Below, piece after piece: positions 13,587-26,059 of a stretch of DNA of 64,000 nt; the stretch's first letter is position 1; the number at the start of each line of letters is the position of its first letter. The notes under the pieces were generated by a model. It did not search any database. It saw only the letters and a program-made list of their open reading frames with translations, and had not been told where the DNA came from. Where the stretch lies: positions 22,893,563 to 22,957,562 of the forward strand of contig NC_051443.1 of NCBI RefSeq assembly GCF_001649575.2, written 5' to 3'. Origin of the DNA: Kryptolebias marmoratus (Eukaryota; Chordata; Actinopteri; Cyprinodontiformes; Rivulidae). A program made the translations under genes and the position numbers.

Positions 13587-14150
13587 ATGTTTGCAGTGGT
13601 AATAGACAGGTTGACAGATGGGGTCAAGCAGGAGTCCCCACTGACTATGTTGTTCACAGATAACGTTTAGATCTATAGTGAGAGTAAGGAGCAGGTAGAA
13701 GAGAGTCTGGAGAGGTGGAAGTATGCTCAAGAGCAATGGTTACCGTTTTTTTTTTTAGCTTCTGACCCCGCAAAATAACAATTCCCCAAATATCCTTGGT
13801 TGAACCACACAGATATTGCGAAAACGTGAATTTATGTTATACTACTATTTTATGACTAATTCTGTAACAAATATCGTGAAAATACGTAAGTAGGAATTGA
13901 TTTCTTTTATTTCTGGAGACCATCTCAAGACCCCAACCTGGTGTTTTGTGACTAACAGTGGAGTCTTGACCCCGACTTTAGGAACCATTGCTCTGGAGAG
14001 AAGCTGAATGAAGGTAGTAAAGGAGATTATACAAAGGGTTGGTGTGACAAAGAAGGATGGTGGGACAGGGTGAGATAGAGACAGATGATCTGCTGTGGCC
14101 AACCCTAAAGAGGGAAGCAGAACAAAGGAGAAGAATAAAACATCTCTAGG
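13587..14150 (+). mobile_element. Decayed LINE reverse-transcriptase and 3' end, interrupted by a miniature element
   Basis: From 13590 the + strand reads FAVVIDRLTDGVKQESPLTM then LFTDNV, a stop (TAG, 13668-13670), and IYSESKEQVEESLERWKYA. This is the reverse-transcriptase block normally carrying the catalytic FADD, here decayed to FTDN. At 13733 the frame is interrupted by a 257-bp insertion (separate entry) and resumes at 13991 with CTCTGGAGAGAAG. An internal deletion then leads to the element's 3' end: GACAGATGATCTGCTG and a CCCTAAAG..GCAG-type terminus near 14100-14140. This is an autonomous-type fish non-LTR family, different from Rex3. The clade is uncertain, possibly RTE-like. Confidence 0.8.
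13734..13990. mobile_element. 257-bp hAT-like miniature element inserted in the LINE
   Basis: The ends are imperfect inverted repeats: CAATGGTTACC at the left, and at the right the reverse complement of CAATGGTTCCTAAAG. Sub-terminal blocks CTGACCCCG and (inverted) CGGGGTCAAGACTCC also pair loosely. Flanks are CTCAAGAG (13726-13733) and CTCTGGAG (13991-13998), 6 of 8 identical. Other copies of the host LINE read CTCTGGAG here by my recollection, so an 8-bp duplication, the hAT hallmark, is plausible. No transposase is encoded. Confidence 0.65.
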
Positions 14151-15689
14151 GCCTTACACAGTGTCTCGTGCACCACACTGGTGATGTATAACTAGTTTTT
14201 TTACTGAAAGTTGTTCCGAAAAGCAGTCTGCCAGACAGAAAGAGAAAGTGGAACTGCAAACAGAAGGAGATAAAAAATGAACATCTTTAAAGAAAGAGAA
14301 TTTTCAGAAGACACTACTAAAAGATTTTCAAAATTTATCACAAAATGGTGTTTTTTTTATGCACTGTTTTTCACATTTTCTAATAAAACTGATAATTGAA
14401 GGGCTTTCATATCCCTTGGGGAACAGTTGATATACTTTTAAAACACCTGGCATGTGACAGAGTGGGTGATAATTGGCTTTGGGGATGCTTAATGCTGAAT
14501 TCCTCCTCTGTATTTGGTTGAAGCCAAGCTCTAGCCCTTAACAAAATCACAAAGTGTGGGACAGTCGTCTAGTTTGCATTTCGATATCATTTGACCCAAG
14601 TGGAGCACTTGTGTGAAAGATCTGACTGTTCATTTACTCAATATTAAAGCCATCTGTTGGTGTTTGCTTCCTCCTTGGGGCATCACTCTAATGTGTCTTT
14701 TGTTTGCCACGCCTTACAGAGCATGTCAAACAACCCCAAACTAAAATTAGAGCAGACTGACAGGGGAAAGGGAGCGTACACATTTAACAGATCAGCAACA
14801 GAGAGTGGGAGGGTACGCTTACGTCCTGCTCACTCATGCACATGGAGAGCTCTGTTCGTATGCAAATTCATTTACACGTGCCATCTGGAAAACTTGACTC
14901 CAGTTAACAAGTTCAGCTATTTTGTTTCTCCTTTTCCTAATATCTCCTTTGCTACCACAAGCTGCTTTAAAACCCACGTCAGGTCTTTTTTTTTTTTATG
15001 CCGAGTTGCGTTCACCAGCTATTCTTCTCTCAACCTTCCAAACATGTCTTCAGACCGTGATGGATAGTTACCACACCAAAGGCAAACATGTGATTGGTTG
15101 CTTCTGGTGGAAGGAGGCAAAGAAAGCAAGCTAATGACAACACTGTCGAGAAGGAAATTGATCAGAAAGCTTGCGCAGGCGGCTCCGGCTCTGGGTTTAA
15201 TGAATAATTTAAAATGTGGATGATGATTCAGCACTGTTTGTTGTGTTTAGCCTTTTGAAAATAACTGTACAGTAAAATCTAATGGGGTGCGCTTTGTTTA
15301 AGGGATGAAGTGTGAAGCAGAAAGGGAGAGAGAGTGTTGTTGATTTCCATAGGACATGTGAGAGTTCAATCACAGGCATTTTTTTGGTTTTAGCTTTTCT
15401 TTAGCTTTGCTAGATACATTTGGTGCTACCACAGTGTTGTTTATCTTCCCCGGGTAACATAGGTACATTTATTGAAGTATTTCTATGCAAAGCAGCTTCA
15501 CATCTAAAACTAAATCAGTTGTTTTCATTGTGTCTGCCATCAACCAATACTATTTGTCCCAAATATTTTCATAGCAGTAAATAAACATTTAAAATAACCA
15601 TAATTTTGACAGTTCTGAAGTAAATAGATGTTTAACTGAAAATCATTTGTTGACAGATGATTAATGTTTTTACCTGTGTGTATGTGTTC
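14151..15689. other. Intron sequence without recognised element
   Basis: AT-rich with a T run at about 14988-14998. The frame 14657-15067 (136 codons, +) has no recognisable domain and is unlikely to be coding. Confidence 0.4.
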
Positions 15690-15965
15690 CTTTGTTTGTT
15701 ATCTCATTAACCACTGGATGGATGTTACTGAAACTTTGAGGAAATATTCATTTGATGTACCTCTACAACTGATTAACTTTTGGGGTCAACCCAATTTAAT
15801 ACGGTTGCCACAGCCATATGATTGTAGGAATCACAAAATAACTATAATTCTGTCAGTTTTATAGATAGTGTGCTAAAATCTGGTGGGATAGTATCCCAGA
15901 GCTATTCACAATACAACCTCCAAGTTCTGTTCAAGCCAGCCTCTGCTTTCAGCTTCACAAAAGTA
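15690..15965 (+). repeat. Unclassified interspersed repeat, copy B (one unit)
   Basis: One unit of the same family as copy A: ATCTCATTAACCACTGGATG near 15700-15720, CTCTACAACTGATTAACTTT near 15761-15780, TCAACCCAATTTAA, then TTGCCACAGCC. The AAGATGG core has decayed to AATACGG. It closes with CTGTCAGTTTTATAGATA, TGCTAAAATCTGG and ATTCACAATACAACCTCC. It lacks the tail seen in copies A, C and D. Same strand as the other three. Confidence 0.75.
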
Positions 15966-16127
15966 AGAAATTAGACTTTTTTTTTTAATGCAAAATCTAT
16001 TTTAAGCATATATAAATATTTTCAATGTTGATGTAGTTCTATTACTTTTCTGCTTCTAAATTGTATCAACTTAACTGCAGGTAATTATTAGAGACAGAGA
16101 CATGCATACATATGACCTATTGTGTAG

Positions 16128-16139
16128 CCCCCCCCCCCC
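16128..16139. repeat. C homopolymer
   Basis: Twelve consecutive C bases, unusual against the AT-rich background and a likely site of length polymorphism or sequencing error. Confidence 0.9.
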
Positions 16140-19100
16140 TCTTTTGTATTAAGAGGTTTCATGAATTATGGAGTTTGCACAGCAGAGTGCTCTGATTTGA
16201 TGCTGGGGGCCATTAGTCCCTTCTTGCCAGTTCTGGTCTCCACACTGCAAGCCTGAGCCTCTAATGGAGGCAAATCAAGCTCCTGTTTGTGTAATGGCAG
16301 GGCTTTAAATGTAACGCTAAGATAAACAGCAGCATGGGAGGCGGGTAGGGGGGTGAGAGGTCGTTTCCGGTTTGGTGGGGTTCCAGAGGTCGACGTGCCG
16401 GATGACAGGCTTGGAATCTGGGAGAGACGACACCTCACGAGTCCCAAAAGACATTTTTTAACCCCTTGGAGAGGAAGTTGTGATGTAATCGTAACTCCAG
16501 ATTAGATAAGACATGCTGTTGAACATGAACTTGATGTTTCGGTAAGTTAAAAAAAAAAAAAGTAGTTTTGAGCTCCTGAACTAGAGTTATTAATCTTCCT
16601 AAAAGTCATCAGTTTGTTCGTAAAAAACAAACATTTTGAAAATTTCCCAATTAAATACACAAGTCAGTAACAAAAAGGGGCCTTTAAATGACTTGCACGA
16701 CCTATTCTTTTCATTCACTAAATGGGGATTTATGAATACGCTAATGTGTGTGTATATATAGTGCACACAAGACTAAAAATGAGAATAAAAATGGAATTTC
16801 TTTGGACAGAGGTTTTGATGTATTTTACTGCAGCATCACAAAATAAACATGCTCCACCCAGCTCATTCTTAGCCTGTTTATATAACTTATTTACTCCAGC
16901 AGGACTTTTACCTAAGACCCGCACCTTTACAACAGTTTTATCAGAGGTGATGACAGTAACAGCAGTCCAATATGATAAATATGTTGTTTTGTTTTTTTTT
17001 TAATCAGATTTTATTTTCAGATGTGATTTGCCAAGCTTTTCCAGAGCTCACGAGTCTCAGCCTCTGCAGATGGATCTTTGTTGTGCTCCTGTTGCATGAA
17101 CTCAGAGGAAGTTGGGACGGAGCGCCGTTTATTTATGGGGCAGGGAGGTCTTTCCCGTCTTAGTGTAACTCTCAGTCAACCACAAATGGAAGCCTCACAA
17201 ATGATTTCATGTCTGCGGCTGTGACTTTTTTTTTTTAATTTAATAGTTTCAGATGTAGCAAGAAGAGAGCTTTGCTTGTAAAAGTTTGCAAGACTTTTCT
17301 ATCATGGAACCCCCCCCTGCCCCCATTCTGCTGCTTAGATCGTTAGCGCTGCCAGGAATTTAGCATTTTGTGGTGACAATCTGAAATGCAGTGATGGGTC
17401 ATTCGTGCGTGTTTAAATCAAGAGGAATTCATGTGTCACATTTCATATGATCTTATTGTATTTTGTCTTTAATTCTGCTCTGTATCATTGGTGTCTTTAA
17501 GCTAAATCAGGTGGAAACAGTTTGACCCACATTGCCCTTTATGAAAGTGTTTGCTCTGCTTTACTGCCTTGCTTTATTGTGCATGGATACACACACATGC
17601 ACAGGTTCACACGTCCTTTAGCTCACAAACACACTGGTTTAGACGCTGTTGCCTCTGGGCTTTAACGGATGGCATGTATATGGCGGCTTGAATAGGAAAG
17701 TAGCACCGTTAGAAAGATGGATGATTGCAAATTCTACAAGTGAAGGAGGTCTCTTTTAAGATATTTATGTTTCCAATCATGCATATGGACCCCCTGTGTA
17801 CTGCATATGCATGGTCTTCCTGGGCGTGGCCTTTGAAACTGAGTCACGCCTCGACCTTCTGGCCCTCTTCCTCCAGCAGACTGGAAAAAGCTCCTTTATC
17901 GCAGATCTCCACCACACCTCTGAGACTCCCATCGTCCTCATATCTGCTGCCTCACATGGCTCTGTGCAGCACACACATCTTTAAGATGCAAAGAGTCTGG
18001 CAGCTGTGTGTGCTTGTGCGTGAAGCTATCACCATAAGTCTTATCTGGTCATTTGCATTATGTGGGCACAGCTTATGTATTGTGTTGGATTTGCTGATTG
18101 CAAGCGTTGAGATGTTACTTTTGTTGTTCCACACAAATGGATGCGGGGTAAAAGGACAGGGAGGTGTGTGTGTGAGGGGGAAGCCGAACCATTGTCATGG
18201 ATCAAAGATCAAAGATTGTCTCTGTGATGACGGAGGAGCAGTTGAAGGAAACGAGGACATGAAAATTATGAGAACAGCCTTGCATTGCCTGGGGCTTTGA
18301 GGCAATTTGTGTATGACTGTGTGTGTGTGTTCTTTGCTCCTGTTCTATTTGCTAGGAATGAACAGTTTGTTACAAAGCCATAATTCATTCCCAATTAAAA
18401 ATGCCTGATTTATTTATTTTTCCTGTTTTTTTTTAACATTCTCACAATATTTTTTGTCCAATCCACAGCCATTTAATTTTGCTCACTGTTGAGCCTAAAT
18501 TGACTGCTGACGCTGATCCACCACCTTGTCAATATGTGCGCTGATAACAGTGAAAGCAGCCTCAGGGTTGGATCTATAATTACAATTGATCACAGTCGAA
18601 TAGAGACACGTTTGCTTTTGCCAAAAGGATTAACAACATTCTCAGAAAACTGAAACTCCCTGGTGTAAGTTAGCAGGCTTGTTTACTTTGATATCACTCA
18701 TTTGGGATTTTCTCAGCAAGTGATTTCCAAACTAATTAAACACAAACTAAATAAATAACAAATGAAATAAATAAAACAGGTTAGGCTGATTGACTTGTCC
18801 AAATGTAAGACATACAAAACTGAGCACAATTTAGGCTCCAAGTGATGGTTAAATATTTTGTGAGGCAAGGTTACAAACTATTAACAGCATACCTTTTAAA
18901 AAAATATATACACAGCAGTTAGTAGTAAAGTGTTGCATCCGCTTTACAAACATGGCTAACTTTTACAGTGTATACTTCCTCCTCTGGAGGCAGGTACACA
19001 TGCTGGTCCTGATTGTGATCACATATTGCATGTGCTTATAGTTCAGTTTTATTTTAACTCATAGAGTATGCAGTATAAAACCATATTTATTTTTTTAATT

Positions 19101-21214
19101 GTCCAACTTCAGACTGGCGTGCTTTATAAAACCACAGCATTACTAAGGGTTATGCTTATGGGACGGTTGTTTTGCACCATTTTAAACCCAGCAGTATTGT
19201 ACAAAGTGGAGCAGCATGAAGTGATAGGTTTGATTAATTAAGCTGCCATCCCAGTTATTCTGAAGAAATATTCAGAAACTGAATGCACAGAATTGAACTA
19301 TTGTTTTTAATTAAACAATCCCTCGTTTGATCTTAGCGCTACATTGCTTATAAATTCAAAGTTTGTCAGATTTTTGGTCCCATTCTGGCTTCAACCTCTA
19401 GGTTCCCATGAGATGTCTAGTATTCTAACAAATAGTTGGTTAGTCAGACACCTCATGTAGTGAAACCAAAAACATTAAAGAGCTGTTTTATGATTGACAG
19501 GAATTTAATCAGTAACTTATATTTAAATAATTTATCCTTCAAGTTACTGTAATAAATGTGAAATTTTTACTTTTTGTTTTCTCTTCTTGTGCATGTCATT
19601 TTTGAGTTTACCTGTCCTCTAAAATGTGTAAAAGTTGTATCTAACAGTTGTGGTTTCATTATTCTTATTCTGTATTATGGTAAATGTTGGTACTTTAAGA
19701 TGCTAGTCATTCACAGATAACTTGACAGGAATAGTCTATATAAAGTCTTAAAAAAAACAAAAAAACCAACAGGTCTCCCCAACCATAGCTGTCATCTGTT
19801 TACACATACTCTTTTTCTTTTAAGATACGGTTGAGATCATCTTACTCTGTCATTTACACAAAAATCTCTGTGGAGCACTTGTTTCATAGGTCTGTGTTTC
19901 TTGTCAAAACCTTCCTCTTTCCTGCATCGCTCATGTCCTTCCGCTTGTCAACTTTGTGCTGCCAAACAGCATTCCATTGCTGCGGAGGGCAAGGTGTTGC
20001 ACGGATCTTGCCTGAGGAACTAAAGCACCCTACATATGATTGCTATTTTCATCCTCCTGTCCCTCTCAGTCTTTTTTGCAACCAGATGAGAACTGGCTGC
20101 TGGCCTGGACCAGGTGGTGAAATGGTTTCATCAAGATGACTGAAAGTCTCATTGGAATTCTTTGTAAATTAAGAAAAAAAGAAAAAAGTTGTCTGGACTA
20201 AAATGTCCAAACTTTATTTGCTTCCAGAACATCTTTGATCTAATATGGGTTGCACTGGAGGTGGCAGAATAAAGACAAGTATATCAAAACACTTACAAAC
20301 AAATACAGTGATAATAAAGTTAATTTACTTAGACTAGGTGAACCACAAGTGGGTATGTTAATTTATTCTTTCCATTTAATAGAGATACCATATTTATAAA
20401 GTTTGCATGAAAAGTAAGCTGTTTAAGGGTTGTTTTAATCTTTTAAAATAGATTTTTTTTTATGTAGCTTGTAAGTCTCCCAAAAGTTTTTTTTTCTTTA
20501 GACCTCTTATGGATTATTGCATATTAAATTGCATATATTATTTCTTAAGTAAAGAACATTCAACCTAAAGAGAACTGGTTTCCTGATTTGTTGGACAGAT
20601 TCTAGTTTTTGCCTTAAAGGAACATTCATAAAATAAACAGTGGTTTGTGCAAGGTCATATGGCCAGAAGCAGGACTCGATACTCCGGGAACCTGGGAACT
20701 CTCTGGTGAGCCATAGCTGATAAAGTGTGAGGTAGAAAAAATGAAATCAAAGAGAGAAAAGCCAATTTTACTAAATAATTGGACACTGAACAATGGTGGT
20801 GAGTCTTGTGCTGTTATCACCATCCTCCATGCAAAAGTATGCTATTCTCAAATTGCTCCTGCACTTCACAGAATTTTCTTCAAGTTTACAGTTGCTAATA
20901 TTGTAGGATTTCAATGACTCTAGAAGTTGGAGCAATAGCTTTCACTTGGTCATATGAATGCACTCTCTGCAGATCTGTTACCATGCTTTGACCACAAATA
21001 ATACCACTTCATAAACACAGCTTGTCTGTCAGAACCACCTTGTGATTGTGGTCTCCTGTGTCCCATGAGGCACCCATGATGGCTTCATTTTTAAAGACAG
21101 CTGTGTGTGAGTCGGTGCCGTTGAACAAAACCTGATGGAGATGCATTTTTGAGAACTTGTGAATTCCAGCAATACTGGACTCGTATTCTGTTAATATATT
21201 ACTTTTTAAAATAC
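16140..21214. other. Intron sequence; candidate regulatory patches, no gene
   Basis: Mostly unique-looking sequence. 16160-16440 is less AT-rich than its surroundings and contains an AAGATAAACA GATA/FOX-like site. 17790-18070 holds a KLF-like GGGCGTGGC (17822) and an AP-1-type TGAGTCA (17840-17846). The 191-codon frame 17725-18300 overlaps this patch, but its translation resembles no protein I know. A C-rich run lies at 17311-17324 and a G-rich bit at 18166-18180. Confidence 0.4.
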
Positions 21215-21560
21215 ATTTACGTGACACCCTCAGGCAGGAATAAGCAACCATTTATGATTATTTTTCCTTCATGTACTACTTTGACCTATTCCTCTTCAAA
21301 GAACAACTTCGGCTCTTGGACACTGGTGGGTTTTCTCCATCTGCTTGCTTCAAGTTCTTCCACAACATTTCTGTTAGATTAGGGTCAGTACTTTGACTTG
21401 GTCATTTCATTTCAACACATTGTATTTCTACATGACCCACTTTCTTTTTAGATTCAGTTAGTGGACAGATGTCCTGACATTTCCTTTCAGGATTTACAAG
21501 TATAATTCAGAAGTCATTGTTCCTTTAATATTGGCAAACTGCACTAGCCTAGAAACAAGA
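21215..21560 (-). mobile_element. Tc1-like transposon relic, transposase on - strand
   Basis: The reverse complement of about 21435-21545 reads LPILKGTMTSELY, then ILKGNVRTSVH, a stop, and LNLKRKWVM. This follows the Tc1 transposase pattern LAIIDGTMNSELY..ILKENVRTSV..LNLKRRWVMQQD. Further left (about 21320-21390) DPNLTEMLWKNLKQ corresponds to the (S)PDLNPIEMLW.DLK motif with its terminal acidic residue. Stops and frameshifts are frequent. It belongs to a different Tc1 subfamily from the relic at 3940. The boundaries are soft because the element fades on both sides. Confidence 0.75.
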
Positions 21561-23096
21561 CCATGTGTTGATAGATAATAGCATGGGGTTCAAAAGTAGT
21601 GGGGAAAAAAATATTGCTGTCTAAAACCTTAAGTCAGCAGCATATTTAATCAAGCAAGCAAGTGCTATTGTAACACCACCACTGATTGGACGAGAGTTTT
21701 ATGTATTTGCTGAAACTTCTGATTGGCCGATGTTGGGGGTGTGACTTCATTGTTTTCCAGGCAGTGGATGACAGATGGCAGAATGTCTGAGAAAAGAACA
21801 GTTGGATTTTACCTACCAAAGAGAATGCCAGGACGATCCATTTCAAATCTCCAGTCAATATGTTTTTATTCAAAGCTATTTCACAAGATTACTTACTTCA
21901 TGTTTACTGCCTTGGGAGATAGTTTCTTATCTTGGCTGATTGAATTCTCCATCTGATTTTCTGAAAACTCTCCAAGTCCTTCCAAAATGCTCAAAATTCT
22001 CACAAATTGTCTTCAAAAACTGCTGGTTTTGGACACTTCAAACACGCAAGCTTTGTTCCAAATTCCAGGAAAATGCATTTCTCATTATTATATTTCAAAT
22101 TTAGAACATCAAAAGGCAGACTTTGGTCAAAGTTGGGCTTCACCCAGTGGATGAATAGCCTCCCACTCTTAAAATGTTGAACCCCCTGTTAAAGACCATT
22201 GATTGTTCTTCAACTCAGAATTTACCTTTTTAAAATTATGACATTTAAACATATTATTTCGGTCTCATCTATTCATGACAGCAGTGTTTTCTCTCCAAAT
22301 AGTCTTTTAGCTTCTCCAAGAGATCTCTGTCCCACTTTGGATGGACAGCGGTTTTCTGTGGATGCTGGTCTGTGGATTCTCAATCAGCCAGGACGTGTCA
22401 GTAGTAGGATTTTAGTAAAAGGCAACTAAAATTTATTTTCTTGTCTCTTGAAAACCTTACATTTCTTTTCCCCAAGGCTTCTTCATTTCTGATTATGAAT
22501 TGGGAGTTGCAGACATATGAATTATTGTTGTGACAATCAGGTCATTAGGATTACATGAATCACTGACTCACCCATTCATCCTGTAGGTCTTTGGTTCATT
22601 GTCCCATGTGAGTTGATAACCAGCTAGCAGACCAACAAAATGTTTGAGTGTTTGTGAAATTGATCAGGAAGAAGCATCAAGGATGCATTGTAGGTATTAG
22701 GATATACTTAAAGGATATACCTCTTTTGTTTAATATTTTTAAACCGTTTTTTTTTTTTTCCACCATCCACACATTCTAATAAAAATACTGAAATGCCCAT
22801 ATTGTGCCACTTGGTGACAAGAACATTTACATTAAGGATATGTCAAAATATAGAGAAGGAAATTTATTAACTGTACTAAAGATCCTCCCGAAACTCGTTT
22901 TTCTTTCATATCATTTACAATTATTTCTCAACTATTATTCATTTTAGCACATGATCAAAGTTTGACTGTGATAGGATCAGGATGAAGTGAGGCAGACCCA
23001 GAAAAAAAAAACAAAAAAAAAAAACATCTCCATATTTGTTTGTGTTTCCAGGGCACCAATTGATAATGATCATGCATGAAATAGGCTGCTACGTCA
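21561..23096. other. Intron sequence without recognised gene or element
   Basis: AT-rich sequence with an interrupted A-rich tract at 23002-23024. Several short frames on both strands, none convincing. 21650-21850 contains GATTGGACGA and GATTGGCCGA, two similar blocks about 40 bases apart, of unknown meaning. Confidence 0.4.
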
Positions 23097-23400
23097 TTAT
23101 TTCTGAAAAGCTGCATAACCACTCTCTACACAGATTAACCATAAACAGAGGTTGTTTTTTTTTAAATATTCCTCTTTTTTAGCAAAAACAATATTTGGGA
23201 TGGTGTGAATGGTGCCTATGAAATGTCTTGCTCTTTGAGTAATAAAACGTTGTCTGGATGGAAGCATATTTTGATTTAATACCCATCTAAACGTTTCTGC
23301 ATTGATTGTGCCTTTTGAGATGTGTAAGCTGCCCATGCCTTAGGCAATAATGCACCCCCATACCATCAGGGAGGCAGATGTTGGTTAACAACTCCATCAG
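23097..23400 (-). mobile_element. Second - strand Tc1-like transposase relic
   Basis: Read on the - strand, the segment at about 23370-23240 gives LMVWGCIIA, a stop, then GMGSLHISKGTINAE and F..VLNQNMLPSRQRF. This matches the Tc1-family block VMVWGCISA.GMGSLHIWEGTINAE..I.VLEQHMLPSR. Only this central block is intact enough to read, and the downstream part (towards 23097) is unrecognisable. It belongs to a different subfamily from the relics at 3940 and 21215. Inactive. Confidence 0.8.
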
Positions 23401-26050
23401 AAGGAAAGAATAGTCTTGAATTTCCTCCATTTGTCAATAATCTGTGTGTAAGTGGAGTTCAAGCACATTAGCGAGGATTTTGCAATTTTATCCTACATAA
23501 TGGCCATCAGCATTTTCCTCTTTATAATTCTGCAAACATGTTGCAGCTTCATGCTGAGATCTATTAAACTGAAGAGTTCATGGGGACTGAGATGTGTGTT
23601 TATATTTGATAGCTCGTATGGAGGTAAAAGTGCATTGAATCAGGTGTTTTTCTTTTTTTGCACATCTGTAAGTGATTTTCACACATGAATACCAGAGACT
23701 CTGTGGAGTATGTGGGAATAAATTATTCCAGACTTTCTCCTCTGTTGATATCCAAAAACATGGTGTTTAGAAATGACGGGTGGGAGGTAGAACAGTATGC
23801 AAATAGTGTGTTGTGAAAACTCTTTTTTTTTTTTTTTTGTTTACAGCATGCAATAACATATATTTTTTTGTTGTTTACACTTTTGCTTTAATATTAATTT
23901 CTGCATGCATTTATTACTTGAAAGTTGCCTGATTTTTTTTTTTTTTTTTAATTTGTTTGCAGGAGGCCCATAATCCTTTCTTTCAACATCTCTAAAAAAA
24001 AAAAAAATCTCAATGCTGCAGCTTGTGTGTGAAATGGCCTGTTTTTTTTTTTTTATTACTTATATTTTGTTTAATCTAAAATTTCCCTGTTTTAAGATAA
24101 AGCATTAATGTTCCACCTGTAGTGGGAGGTATCTCAGTTGGACCGGTGTTCCATCTCCTGCAACATTTTTACACCCCTGACGTGAGACTGAAGCGGTCCA
24201 GGCGCGTGCCTGAGAGAGATGCAGAGACACGCAGAAAGAAGGAAGTCACGGCCGTGCACACAGCAATTTAAATTTTAATTGCCTAAATTTATCTTCCCCA
24301 TACAGTGTGACGGGATGATAACTAAGGCTGATAGCACACAGAGTCTGTTTGTTAAAGCTTGGCAACATCCAGATATCTGGGCAGGAGTCAGAAGGAAAGA
24401 GCAGAATGGATTTATTGCAACATTTCTTAGCTTCTGACAAACACTCACATGCACAGTACAGTGCACAGTTCAGCTGAGGCTTAAGTGCCGTTTTACTTTT
24501 AAAGCTGAGCAAATTGCTCGATTTTTGGTCTGTCTGTGGCACTTCATCACCTGTACTCAAAATAGATTGCTTTAATAGTCAGGTCTTACAGCAACCAGGA
24601 GAGTGCCAAGGTAAGCTTTCCTCAAGTTGATCGTTAAACAAACTTTCAGTGATCAGCAGCAGCTAATGCCACACTCAGTCAATGCTAGAAAGTTTTCAAA
24701 ATTCTTGTCTTATCCTACAAAATCCCAAAGTCTGCTGACAGTAGCACTAGATTCACTTTAGACAAGGTATTGCCCTGACAAAAACCTCTGGCATAGTTTG
24801 ATGCTTAACATTGCCAACAAAAGGCACAACTTTAACATCCCAATAGAGGCCTCAGAGTCATGTCTTCTGTTAGACTTTCGAGCATTTCTGAAACTTATAT
24901 AGAGGACTGGACCTAAACTGTAAACCTTTAGAGTTTTATCTAGAAGTTATAGCACCATATACATATGTCATGGATTTTGACATAGACTGTAAACATATAA
25001 CCTGATGTGCCGGGTCGCATTTATTTCTGCATCAACAAATGTTGCCCAAAGTGCTTTTTGAAACCATCTGGGTTTAGACAAAAGGAAATGACTTCCATCA
25101 TCTTTGACAGCCTCTTAAAGAGATGCTGTAACTGTAGGATCTGCTTGATGTTTTGCATTTACAAATTATGTCGAGTTGAGATTTGCTCGATGTCAGAAAT
25201 TGTGGAAATGCTGTGTGCTTGCTCTGCTGAATACCATTTAAATAAGTATATTTTTACATATCATTGTGCTTGAGAAGGAAGTTAAACCCAAGAGGAAAAG
25301 GTATTTCTATCATGTATATGGTTTGTTTAGGAGAAAAGGTAAACTATATCTATAAATTCCACTGTAGCCTCCCAGAATTTGAATTCAGTAAAGCTAAATA
25401 TGTGTCAAAACTCCAGTAAGTGGCTTGTTTGCTCCAAATTGAAAGGAGAAAAGCTCGGTTGTGTCTTCAGCATTCACATATCATCAGAGATATAAGTTAG
25501 TTTTATACTAGGAATTCATCTAATTACTGTGAAGTTTCATACAAATTTCATAAATGAGATAACATGTCAACACTTTTAGATGTTTCTGTGAATCCAAGAA
25601 GATTCGGCTTCACGGTAACATCCAAATTTTCCATGGAAACACTTTTCTTCACCATTTGAATTCAGGCACAGAAGAGATTGTGACCTTATTTCTCAGGCCT
25701 CCAGAGACTGAATTGCTGACACTAATTTGGCTGCTCCCCTTCAAACTGTATGGATTGAAAATCTTGCGTTTTGCAGAGTTACGGATGTGTACCCTCTTGA
25801 AAAATTCATAGTTTCTTTGCAACATCAGCCGAACCATTATCTACTGTAGCTTTGTGCTGTGGTTTGTTCTTTCTCGCCTTTTCTACATTTTATGGTGATC
25901 GGTGTGCCGAAAAGATTATGTTATTGGGAGAAAAAAAAATCCAGAAAGGGACTGTGCTGTCATCTGAATGCTTTTTTGGATTCAACTTTATTGGCCAACA
26001 ATTTGAGCATAAAGGCTCCTTTTTTATTTATTGCAAAATCACAATATATA
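23401..26050. other. Intron sequence with several homopolymer tracts, no gene
   Basis: Long T runs at about 23822-23838, 23930-23949 and 24041-24054 and an A run at about 23994-24007. The - strand frame at 24246-24560 (104 codons) and the - strand frame at 25649-25837 were inspected and match nothing known to me. Confidence 0.45.
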
Positions 26051-26059
26051 ATTCAGTTA

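Noticed and set aside
17725..18300. 191-codon + strand open frame
   Set aside because: The translation has no domain, signal or splice context and overlaps a GC-richer patch where stops are rarer. There is no sign of a gene.
20640..20710. CAAGGTCATATGGCCAGAAG followed by AGGACTCGATACTCC, resembling a repeat end with a B-box-like part
   Set aside because: Too short and isolated to assign to a family.
24128..24165. TATCTCAGTTGG resembling a tRNA A box, then TGTTCCATCTCC resembling a B box
   Set aside because: The spacing between the boxes is far too short for a tRNA or tRNA-derived SINE, and no cloverleaf forms.
25649..25837. 62-codon - strand frame with a protein-like appearance
   Set aside because: No recognisable family and no extension across stops, so chance is the simplest reading.
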